Source: Takakia lepidozioides
Lineage: Eukaryota > Streptophyta > Takakiopsida > Takakiales > Takakiaceae
NCBI GenBank assembly: GCA_030704615.1
Contig: CM060732.1
Coordinates: 51,071,053 to 51,131,052 of the forward strand
Length of the DNA stretch: 60,000 nucleotides
Direction: 5' to 3'
The notes beneath the pieces were generated by a model. It was not told where the DNA came from. It saw only the letters and a list, made by a program, of their open reading frames with translations, and ran no database searches. Every line of letters starts with the position of its first letter. The stretch's first letter is position 1. The translations under genes were made by a program, and so were the position numbers. Of this stretch, positions 34,141 through 43,720 are shown one piece after another.

Positions 34141-34310
34141 GTTAGGTGATGTCGGATTGGTCTGTGAGAACCACCACGGTGTAGCTGAGCAGGCAGAGAT
34201 GGAAACACGACCTGCTAAGACCAAGCTGACTCTCCCAAGAACCTTGTAAACATCAGGAAGAATACCCAATCATGGTACTAACAGGAGCCAAGAGCCCACA
34301 TTTGCATCTA
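34141..34310 (-). repeat. Inverted copy of the 26.82-26.90 / 27.25-27.34 kb OSB-module sequence
   Basis: The plus strand shows GTCGGATTGGTCTGTGAGAA and GACCTGCTAAGACCAAGCTG, which are the complements of sequence at 26.82-26.91 and 27.26-27.35 kb. With those two copies it brackets the whole pseudogene cluster in opposite orientations. Confidence 0.75.
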
Positions 34311-34319
34311 CGATGGGTG

Positions 34320-34475
34320 TGTGAAACAAATCCCTCCGCACTCCACAAATCATGCATACACCCTCGCCTTGCCTCGATTGTTCCACAAATCCCTCCGCGC
34401 TACAGAAATCACGCATACACCCTCGCCTTGCCTCGATGCTTCTTGCCTCGATGCTTCTCGCCTCGATGCTTTATC
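34320..34475. repeat. Short tandem duplications
   Basis: A ~60-bp unit (CACAAATCCCTCCGC...CATACACCCTCGCCTTGCC, shortened here) occurs twice, and CTCGATGCTTCT(T/C)GC occurs three times in a row at the right end. Non-coding. Confidence 0.7.
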
Positions 34476-34562
34476 GGTGTGTGAAACCCGTCAGCGTTCA
34501 AGCCATCATCATCATCACTTCCCCGCGCTGCCGGTTATTTTTGGGCATTTGGGGCAGGTTCC

Positions 34563-34645
34563 AAGGAAATTGACGACGATGACCTGGCTATGATGACGTG
34601 TCTATGATGATGTGGCGACGAAACGTGGCGACGATGACGTGGCAC
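34563..34645 (+). promoter_or_regulatory. Cluster of ACGT-core motifs upstream of the CREG-like gene
   Basis: Two TGACGTG boxes (GATGACGTGTC, GATGACGTGGC) and one AACGTGGC occur within 80 bp, about 250 bp before the start codon, in a GATGAC-rich short repeat. ACGT cores are bound by plant bZIP factors (ABA, light or stress response). Binding is an inference; the repeat itself may explain the clustering. Confidence 0.35.
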
Positions 34646-34883
34646 TATGGCACCCTATTCCTGCTCTACGCTAAACTAGCTTCCGACCTTCGGTCGTCGC
34701 TAGAATGATGAATGTTGTCGAATGGATGGGCCAGACGGGTCTTTCTTATGGATGACTGGGCCTTTTCTGCGCGTTTCGTTCAAACGGGTTTGCGTGTGGC
34801 TTCCCTCCGGGACGTGTGTTTCGCAGATGCAGATGCGAGACGAGGGAGTCTCGCACTCAGAAGCGACCAGCAAATTTGTGGCT

Positions 34884-37506
34884 ATGGATCTGAGAGGAGT
34901 GGTGGTGCTGCTGGTGGTCCTTATGGCATCGGCAGGCGTGCAATCTGCTGCGGCGGCGGGCCGCCCGGACCCCTCGGATGCTCCTGGCATGGCTCGGTGG
35001 CTGGTTTCTTTCAACGACTGGGGAGTTCTTAGGTGAGCCTCCACTCTGTGTTTTGACCGAGTTTGTTTCTGTCTTTCTCCCATGGAGTTGAATGTAGGCA
35101 ATTCATCAGCCCTTGCTTCAGTAATTTCAAGATACCTATCGTCAGGGAGAGATGTGAACTACACTGGAATGAGAGACAAGTGGTGATTTTGCATGGAAAC
35201 GTTCGAAAATGGAAAAATGATTATGGGTAAGTCTCATTAGCCATACTGGTTACGGCAATTTCAGATTTCGGATCAGACGATCATCCCCCACTGAATAGGT
35301 ACTCAAGATTTACGGAGACCCGACAAGTTTGTCCCTGTTGAATTCTAGGGTCTGAGGCCTGCTGCACGAATTTTCGAAATTGTGATGGCTAGAAGGCAGT
35401 AACCAAGATACTAGAAGGGACAATTGGCAAGTCGAAGAGTTCTTGCGGTATAGAGAATCACGGGTCAATTATCACTCGTTTGCAACTTGTGAGATCCATT
35501 ATCACGGTTCGGTCAACGAATCATGACATGAGCGACAGACTCTATACAGAGGCTCCGTGGAAGCTTATGAGTGTGGATTTCGGACGGGATTCCAAACGGT
35601 GCTTTGTGAGTGAAGAATGATAGACGCAAGCACAATGGTCTAACAACGGCTGTCTGTGGGTGTCTTGGCAGCACAATCTCCGTCCACCTGGGAGGATCAC
35701 CTTGGGGGTAGGCCTCACTTTCCGCCAATTGCTCTGCACATGTTCTTCGGTTCTAGTGAGTGTCCAAATTGTTTCTCCTTAACAATATATGCATTATAGC
35801 ATGCAATCTCTTCTTAGTTGTCAACACTATTTGCATACTTGCTAGCTTTTAATTGATAATCTGATTGGCATGAAGCAGGGTAGCCATAGTTGTCCTGGTT
35901 AGTAGTTGTAGGTGTCAACAATCTGTGGGGTTTTCTGCACATGTTCTTCCTTTCTATCGAGTTTCAAAATCGTTTCTGCTTAACAATACATGCCACATAG
36001 CGTGCAATCTCTTCTTAGTTGTCAACAGTATGTGCATACTTGCGAGATTTTAATTTATAATCTGGTTGGCATCAAGCAGGGTAGCCGTAGTCTTCCTGGT
36101 GAGTAGTTATGAGGTGTCAACGATCCATGGGGTTTGCACATCCTTCAATTTGGACGTACTAGGTTTTTTATTTTTCAAGGGTGTTAGGGTGCTTTACACG
36201 ATTAATTTCAGCCAAATGTGTTGTTGTATCTAGTCCAACTGAAGAGGGTTCTTTGACAGAAGACGTGGGTTCCCTGTTTGGCAGGAACATTGCATCCTTC
36301 AGTGATGGACCACCAGGCAATTCATCAGGGACTATTTTCTTCTACCTCTCAAAACTGGACCCCACACCAAATGATTTGGATCTTGACCCCCGCTGCTCCT
36401 TCTCACTAAGCGAGTCACCCCTTGGCACCTGTGGTGGCACTGACGCGGAGAATCCAACTTGTGCACGCCTCACTCTCACGGGCAAGGTCTGTTCACAAGC
36501 TGTTTATAACATAGATTGTCCATTTTCAATTCCAGGTTTTATTCTCTTCAGTTTATTCTTAGAAATTTGTAATTCAAAGATCTTCTCTTTTCCCTTGGGT
36601 GTGGTGGTCTCTTTTATTCAGTTACCTCAGCTCAAATGTAAGTCTCGAATTTATTCTGCAAGTTGGCATGGACATATCATTTCTTACATGAAGCATATCA
36701 GTGCAAACGAGCAGTATAGGACTAAACGGATTCATGAGGGTCTGACATGTATGTTCATGGTCCTTTTGAGACAGCTTTGAATATTCATAGTGGAGCACTC
36801 ATCACCTTCGTAGATTAAAATTAATGTCAGTGAGCTACCAACAGAGTTCCCTTGCCGGTGCCCCACGGCAAGCAGAACAACTTTCTGCTTGGAGGGCACT
36901 CTGGACGCTACAGAAGTTCTGTCAGTAGCATGAGAGAATTCTGATTATCTCTTGTGGGGAGTGAAGTTGGTAACGTTCTTTATATTAAGTGGGCTATAAC
37001 AAGAGGTTATTCAACATGATTGACAATAGTTTGTGTTTACTGCAGATGGAGGAAGTCACCAGCGAAGAAGAGTTAGACTTTGCAGCTACAGCTCTCTTCA
37101 CCAAGCATCCTGAAATGCAAGGTAAGTAATGTGACCCTGATTCTGGGTTTACTCTGATTCAGGTATTGTAACCACTTGAGCGTTGGTTGGTTTCTGTATG
37201 TTCTCTGTCCATGTATGGTTTTCTTTCTGAATTTCACCCTTACTCTCAGCCTTAACACTATGGATGTCAAAGGAGCCTGGATTCGTCTGGCGTTGTCGGG
37301 ACCGTATCTGCAGTCCTGTCAGACCCAACAATTTTGACCCCTGACTGTCTTCCGCAGGTTGGCCCAAGTGGCACCACTTCATCTTCTACAAGCTGGTTAT
37401 CACGGACATTTTCCTCATCGATAATTATGGGGGTGCTAAACCACTCACTGTAGAAGAGTATTACAACGGATCAACAGGAATACAAGTGCCCCTCATGGTT
37501 CTTTAA
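34884..37506 (+). CDS. CREG: CREG-like secreted glycoprotein (cellular repressor of E1A-stimulated genes family)
   Basis: Four exons: 34884-35032, 36234-36486, 37046-37121 and 37358-37506, together 627 bases giving 208 residues plus stop, with all phases consistent. The protein opens with a signal peptide (MDLRGVVVLLVVLMASAG). The CREG fold follows: MARWLVSFNDWGVL, ASFSDGPPGNSSGTIFFYLS, KLDPTPNDLDLDPRCSFSLS, ESPLGTCGGTDAENPTCARL, TLTGK, ATALFTKHPEMQGWPKWHHF, FYKLVITDIFLIDNYGGAKP, LTVEEYY. CREG proteins have the split-barrel fold of pyridoxamine-phosphate oxidases without the catalytic activity and enter the secretory/endolysosomal route; plant function is unclear. The start at 34884 was chosen over an in-frame upstream ATG at 34722 because only it gives a signal peptide at the N-terminus. 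The stretch after WGVL (SPTEEGSLTEDVGSLFGRNI) differs from the usual IS-HL-GAP-GNVV. Confidence 0.88.
35735..36132. repeat. Tandem duplication (two ~198-bp units) inside CREG intron 1
   Basis: Units 35735-35931 and 35932-36132 share CTGCACATGTTCTTC, GCAATCTCTTCTTAGTTGTC, GGCAT-AAGCAGGGTAGCC and a GTGTCAAC...GGGGTTT end, at roughly 88% identity. Non-coding. Confidence 0.8.
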
Positions 37507-39322
37507 GCCCTGAAATTTATGTAGGTTCTATCAAAGACTTGTGCAGCAATAAGGCAACATTGACAGGATGCCTGTAGATAAGATCGGTTGAAGTTGTATT
37601 CTAGTCGTACAAAAGGCAACTCATTGGAATCCCAAAGCCGTCTGGTGTTAGTTTAGTGCCCGGTTTCAGGGACTCTCTTCCTTGGCAGTTCCCAAGGTTG
37701 TCCATCTCCCCAGTGACTAGTTCCTGCCAGCCCCATTAGATTGTTTCTTTTCCTTAGGTGGGTTTGCTGAACACTAGGGTTGATTAGACACCCTTTGGTT
37801 CCAAACTGTATATAAATGTATATTCCTCGCCCGTCAATGGAACATTCCTGTTCCTCTATGTGAAGACTTGTTTGTGACTTCTTCACTCCCAGCTCCGGCC
37901 ATCACACTCAACAGGCCGAAGCATACATGTTTGGGATGCACACGCCTACCCTGTCACTGCTGAGCATGCAAAGCTCAAACTAGAAGACAAACTGAACGGT
38001 ATGAAGTATGAAGCTGCCGCCACTCGCCTGCTTTTCTAATATTTGCACCAAAGAATGTTTCCTGATTGCGACTTCACTCCTCATTTGTGCAATCAATTGC
38101 AGTCGCTTTACGTTTTTATTACTCGGCACGCTTGTGCTACATCCACACGCCTCAGCTCAATCAGCTTTATCCTGCAATCAACACCCATCCATTAACGCCA
38201 ACCTGCCTCCCCTCTCATTGGCCACTCGCGATTCCCGTGGGGCCCTTCTCCCAAGGGAACGCTCACAGGCTTTGAACCCGACACCTATCGACAGTGGCCC
38301 TACGGATGAACATTGGGCCAACAGACTTTAAATAAATAAGAATATAAATAGATAAATAAATTGAAGAGCGGCTCCCTAAATGGCTGCATGAAGCGAGGGT
38401 CCATGTGCCATACCGAAAGAGAGAAAGACGGGCACGCAAGGACCACAGATCCCAAGAATAGGGAGGGCTCATCGTTAGCACTCCCATTTATATCATTCCC
38501 TACATGAGCGCCGCCTGGGCTGTGCCTCAACGTGCAACCAGATCTGGGAGTGGTTCCCGGGTTCGACATCGGGATCGGTGACCTGGCAGGGGGGTGAGAG
38601 CTGGAAGTACCTGTAGGGAGGAACTTTGGTGCAGTGACGCGGCGGGGCAGGCGGGGTTGCTTTTGTACAGGGGTCGCCGGTTTGGAAGCAAGATAGCGGG
38701 GAATGACGCGGCGACACATGGTGGGAGGGCAGGCGGAGAAGATAGAGGCGCGAGAAAGGATGGCAGGCACGGGGAAGAATAATGAGGGTGACGTGAGTCG
38801 GTGCGGGGGGGCTATCCTGGCGATGCGGTGGCCCAACCCTGGCGAGCTCTTCACGCGGCCTGCCGTGCTCTCGCACCTCGTCCCATGCTGCACTGCACAG
38901 GCAGCATGCCAGCAGGGAGGGGAAAGTCAGAGGCTTTGTTTGCTTGCAGACGGCTCTTGCGTCTTGTCGCGCTACGGTACGCTCCACTCCACTGCCTCTC
39001 TTTTCTGTGGATTTGAAGCACCTATTACATAAGTAGTTCCCCCGTGCAAGAGCAGCTTGATTGATATGTGTGAAGCATCTGGTGTGTATGTCGGCCGGGT
39101 TGCGGTGGTTGAGTCGGGCACTTTGGCATCCCTTCTTCTGGCTGTGCTTGTGTCTGTGTATCAGGCCGGCTGTAATTGTAGTATAGGGGATGGACGGCTG
39201 CAGGAGGGAGGACGGAACGTGGCTTGACTTGCTTGCCGCTGAACAGGCTGCCTTATCCAAAAGCTTGGACGTGGAAAGGAAGGCGCGTGACTTGTGACTA
39301 GAGATACTGAGCGGTGGTATCG
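37507..39322. other. Intergenic between the CREG-like gene and cryptochrome
   Basis: The 3' flank of the CREG-like gene is followed by GC-rich sequence at 38.5-39.3 kb with long overlapping frames on both strands (up to 255 codons, minus). These look like composition effects: proline/serine/arginine-rich with no domain. A short plus-strand run near 37918-38010 (IHVWDAHAYPVTAEHAKLKL) looks protein-like but could not be placed. Confidence 0.35.
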
Positions 39323-39690
39323 TGTTTCAGCTGTGGAAGCTGATTGTAGACAGGCGGTGTCGAAGGGGGAAGTTGGAGGAGCAGAGTGAAACAGGCTCGC
39401 GTCTTTGATGTAGCAAATTTACAACTGACTGAATAGCGTAGAGCTTGCGGCGTTTTCGCGCTTCTCCCTGTGTTTGCAGTGTGAGGTAGGGGAGTACAAG
39501 TCTGGTTTCGTATTTCAGCTGTGGAAGCTGATTGTAGACAGGTGGTGTGGAAGAAAGTTGGAGGCGCGTAGTGAAATATGCTCGCGTCTTTGATGTAGGA
39601 AATTAACAACTGATTAGTTTAGAGCTTGCAGCGTTTTCCCCTTCTCCCTGTGTTTTCAGTGTGAGGTAGGGAGTAGAACTCTGGTCTCTT
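39323..39690. repeat. Tandem duplication of ~188 bp just upstream of cryptochrome
   Basis: Two units begin TTTCAGCTGTGGAAGCTGAT (39324 and 39513). Both contain CTCGCGTCTTTGATGTAG, TAGAGCTTGC and CTTCTCCCTGTGTTT and end with AGTGTGAGGTAGGGGAGTA or a close variant. They end about 200 bp before the start codon, so they lie in the promoter or 5' leader. Confidence 0.8.
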
Positions 39691-39888
39691 ATGTAATTTG
39701 TACTGGTTCGTGTTTGCAAGAGAACAGTACAGCAAGTGTGACTTCAGGACATGCCTTGTCTCGAAGAGCTACTATCCAGCCTCGCTACTCTTCACACGTT
39801 TTATGTGGATGCTATTTTTTCGTAGAATTTTGACCTTTGATTACGCAACACCAGAAACAGTTTATTGGGAAGAGCGGGATCACTACAT

Positions 39889-42800
39889 ATGGCAAGAGCA
39901 TGTACCATTGTTTGGTTTAGGAGAGATCTCCGTTTGGCGGACAACCCGGCACTAGTGGCTGCTGCCAGAGCGGGGACCGTGATTCCGGTTTTCATATGGT
40001 CTCCCTCCGAGGATGGACAGTTTCATCCAGGTCGTGTCTCAAGATGGTGGTTGAAGCAGAGTCTGATCCACTTGGATCTGTCCTTGAGGAGTTTAGGCTC
40101 TCCTCTAATTATGAGGAAGGCGCACGATACGTTAAACGTTCTTTTAGAGATTGTTCAAGCTACTGGAGCAACCCAGGTTTTCTACAATCATCTGTACGGT
40201 GAGCCTCCTCAGTAAAACTTTTACTTTGCTGCAGCTTCACTCAGGGCTCAAGAGTTGTGTTGAAAGGGAGGTTGACTAGATATGAGTATCCAGGTCTTGT
40301 TGTGTCGATGCAGTTTGAAGTGTAGCAGAATCTTTGGTGGAGGAGTAGAGACTGACTTTCATTCGCTGTAGCGTGGTGCACGTCAGAGACGCTTGCGAAT
40401 TGTTTCACTGGCAGCACGTCATTTCTGGTCAGCCGGCTTTTGGATGATCTAAGCCGGAATTTGTAATCGTGTTGTGTTGGCAGACCCGGTGTCGCTTGTC
40501 CGGGATCATCGAGTGAAGCAAGGGTTGTCTCACCATGGAATTTCTGTCCATACATTCAATGGAGATTTGCTGTACGAACCCTGGGAGGTTTATGATGATG
40601 AAGGGCAGGCGTTTACCACCTACAACGCTTTCTGGCAAAAGTGTCTGAACATGCTCTACGAGCCTGAAGCGCCACTTCTACCTCCAAGGCAGTTAGTGGG
40701 ACCTCTAGGTGAGCTTATGTGGGTGTGCTATCAAGTTGGCTAAGGACGTGATATGGTTTCCTGTCTTTCAAGCTGGACCTATCCAACTTATTTTTTCTGG
40801 ATGCTTTGCTGATAAGCAAGGTTGCTTTTTGTATTTGATTTCAAAGAATTCACTTGCTACAATCATCAATTTGTGGATACACTTTTTATTTTTTCCCTCG
40901 GTGATGTCATGCTACAATCCACATTCTTCCCCAAAATTAAGTACTCCTAATTAAATTCTATCTGTGTGGAGGATGTCTCCTGAAATCTTCTATGGTCTAT
41001 CAGATTGTCCTTGTTCTGTTGAGTGATAGAGCATATATTTCTCTCCTTCTCTTCTTTCACATCACCTCCTGCTTGACCCTCTATGGAGTTTTTCCTTGTG
41101 CTTCGAATCTCTGAAGGTTCTAGTTTTGTGTCAGTGTAGACTTATTTCTCAGCACTTGAAGGATTTTGTATGTTCAGTCTGAAGAAAGTGGAGTTGCTGA
41201 TCCTCACTTTTTGTGTCAGGCAAACTGTTGAGCTGTTCAGCTGAGGAGCTAGGGCTCGAAGATGCTAGCGAGAAGGGCAGCAACTCTCTTCTAGCTCGGG
41301 CATGGACTCCAGGGTGGGTTTTCGCAAATAAAGCTGTGGAGACGTTTCTCCAGGGTCCTTTGCTTGATTATGCAACGAGCAGGCAAAAGGCAGACAGTGC
41401 CACAACTTCACTGCTATCTCCCCACCTCCATTTTGGGGAGCTGAGTGTGCGCAAACTGTTTCATGACGTCCGCATCAAACAGGTAGCCTGGGCTCGGGAG
41501 GGCAGCACTGTGGGTGACCAGAGTGCAAACTTGTTTCTGAGGGCTATTGGTTTTAGAGAATACTCGAGATACCTCTGTTTCAACTTCCCTTTCACACATG
41601 AGAGGTCACTTCTTGCCAACTTGAAATCATTCCCCTGGCGGGTGGATGAGGGTTACTTCAAGGCGTGGAGACAAGGGCGCACAGGATATCCTTTGGTGGA
41701 TGCGGGGATGCGGGAGCTTTGGGCAACAGGCTGGTTGCACAATCGTATACGCATTGTGGTTTCTAGCTTCTGTGTGAAGTTTTTGCAGCTACCTTGGAGG
41801 TGGGGGATGAAGTACTTCTGGGACACCCTTTTGGATGCAGATTTAGAGTGCGATGTTCTTGGTTGGCAATATATTTCAGGAAGTCTGCCAGATGGCCACG
41901 AGCTGGATAGGATGGAAAATCCCCAGGTATGATAAAGTTAGTTCTTTCAAGTTTCATCTTTGTGGTAGGCCCAGACGTTCTTGTGGTACTAGGCCTGGAG
42001 AATAGGGAGTAGAAATACTATGGACTCATTCTGTCCTCCAGCTGCTGGTCTTGATATACTCTAGTGTGACACAGAGACCTTGCCCCAGTTCAACTTGGAT
42101 TGCTCATGCGAGGGTCCTGTGCGAGAGCCTTGGTATGAAAACCCGAACAGTTTTTCTTGGTCAATAATCAAGTGATTTCAAGTTCCAACTTTTGTGGGAG
42201 CCCCAGAGGTTCTTGTGGTAGTAAGCCTGGAGAAGAGAGTGATATTAATCACATGAGTTGATCTGTTTCTGTCCCAGATTGAAGGATATAAGTTTGATCC
42301 AGAGGGAGAGTATGTTCGACGGTGGTTGCCAGAACTCGCTAGATTGCCGACTGAGTGGATCCACCATCCATGGGATGCTTCTGCAAGCGTGCTTCGGGCT
42401 GCAGGAATTGAGCTAGGAGCAAATTATCCCAGGCCAATTGTGGAGGTTGCAGCTGCCAAAGAGCGGTTGCAAGCATCACTAACAGAGATGTGGGAGAGAG
42501 AGGCGTCTTTGAAAGCTATACTGGCCAATGGGATGGAAGAGGGATTAGGAGAAACACTCGAAGTGCCAGGCACAGGGGGCCCCCTACATGAAAGAATGGA
42601 TGTACACAGGGTGGTTGTCAGGGCCAAATCAGGAAGTTCTAACCGAGATCAGCTGGTACCAACCATGCCAACGGAATCCCAACGGAAGGCAGCTGCGTCC
42701 ATTCTACACCAAGATAATCCTTCTGTTGAGGACTCTGACCAAGCCACACTGTCCCTGCCTCCCCCATCTCCCACGGAGTCCATAAATGGGGTTCATGGTA

Positions 42801-43720
42801 GCAACCCACTCGCCAGTCAGGGATTACCAGAGAGGCTGATGTTTACTCGGCCTGTGCAAGGCCTGGATGGTGATTTGGACTCAACAGCTGAATCCACATC
42901 AGGACGGCCTGCTGAGAGTGCAGGTGGGACTGTTCCAGTCTGGCCGCAATCTATTGCAGGTCGACTGCAGCCTCACATCCCAGAGGAAGGTCTTGTGCCA
43001 GTTGTTCCAGAGGTGCGCTGTGGGGGTATATCCAGAAGGCATATGCAGTGTGCTGTTCAGGTGGTGAATTTGCAGGCCATGGCTTCCAACAAGGTGAGAC
43101 TCAGATAAAGGACTCCGATTAATGAGTTCTAAAAGAATGTCAGAGGGTACCTCAGGCCATGGGCAATGAACTAACAGTGGTAATTCTGATGGGATAAGTT
43201 TTGTGACTGTTGTGGCATCAACTAATTCACTTCCAGAGTTTTGATGATGTTGAGTTCGTGCATGGAACATGATTATGATGTGATTGTCTTGTGTCAGCAA
43301 TTAGCCTGGCATCCATACTTGACTGAGGACTAGAGCTGAGTGGCATGTTTCTGGGTCGCTGTGAGGGGTGTGTGTAAGGGGTCTTCTTAAAATTTCTACA
43401 GAATGGGGGTTTTGTGCTTGTCTATGGTGCAGACAAGCTCACTCTCGGCTTAGATTGTTCAAATATCCAAGGTGGAGCTGGAAGAGTGAGAGGATGAAAA
43501 CCGCCACAACAACTTGGGGACTTGACCTCATGCGACTTGCTTTCTTCTTTGGTGGTTGCTCTTCTTCTCTCTCGTGGCACCATTGCTGCCTGCTTATATG
43601 CGCCCCACTGTTGTTGTGCTTTGATAGAATCAGCAGGCTGACGAGGAGAACTGCTACAGGCCAAAGCAGTCGGGCAAATGGGTTCGCACCTCCAAGCGAC
43701 GTGCCAGTCAGAATCGCTGA
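39889..43720 (+). CDS. CRY: Plant cryptochrome blue-light receptor with DAS C-terminal extension
   Basis: Five exons: 39889-40198, 40484-40708, 41220-41926, 42278-43093 and 43637-43720 (acceptor 43634 equally possible). They total 2142 bases, 713 residues, all in phase. The photolyase-homology region runs from residue 1 to about 490: ACTIVWFRRDLRLADNPAL (antenna/Rossmann part), HLHFGELSVRK, then the FAD domain LRAIGFREYSRYL, FPWRVDEGYFKAWRQGRTGY, PLVDAGMRELWATGWLHNRI, WRWGMKYFWDTLLDADLECD and LGWQYISGSLPDGHELDRM. The C-terminal extension carries the DAS signature of plant cryptochromes: DQLVP (about 538-542), the acidic NPSVEDSD (561-568) and STAES (616-620). A VPVWP at about 633 resembles COP1-binding VP motifs, and a basic tail (KWVRTSKRRASQNR) may be a nuclear signal. 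It should act as a flavin-based light sensor in the nucleus. The start at 39889 matches the family's N-terminus; an upstream in-frame ATG exists at 39865. Confidence 0.95.

Noticed and set aside
38493-39260. 255-codon minus-strand open frame
   Set aside because: GC-rich region with long frames on both strands; proline/serine/arginine-rich, no domain, no splice or start context.
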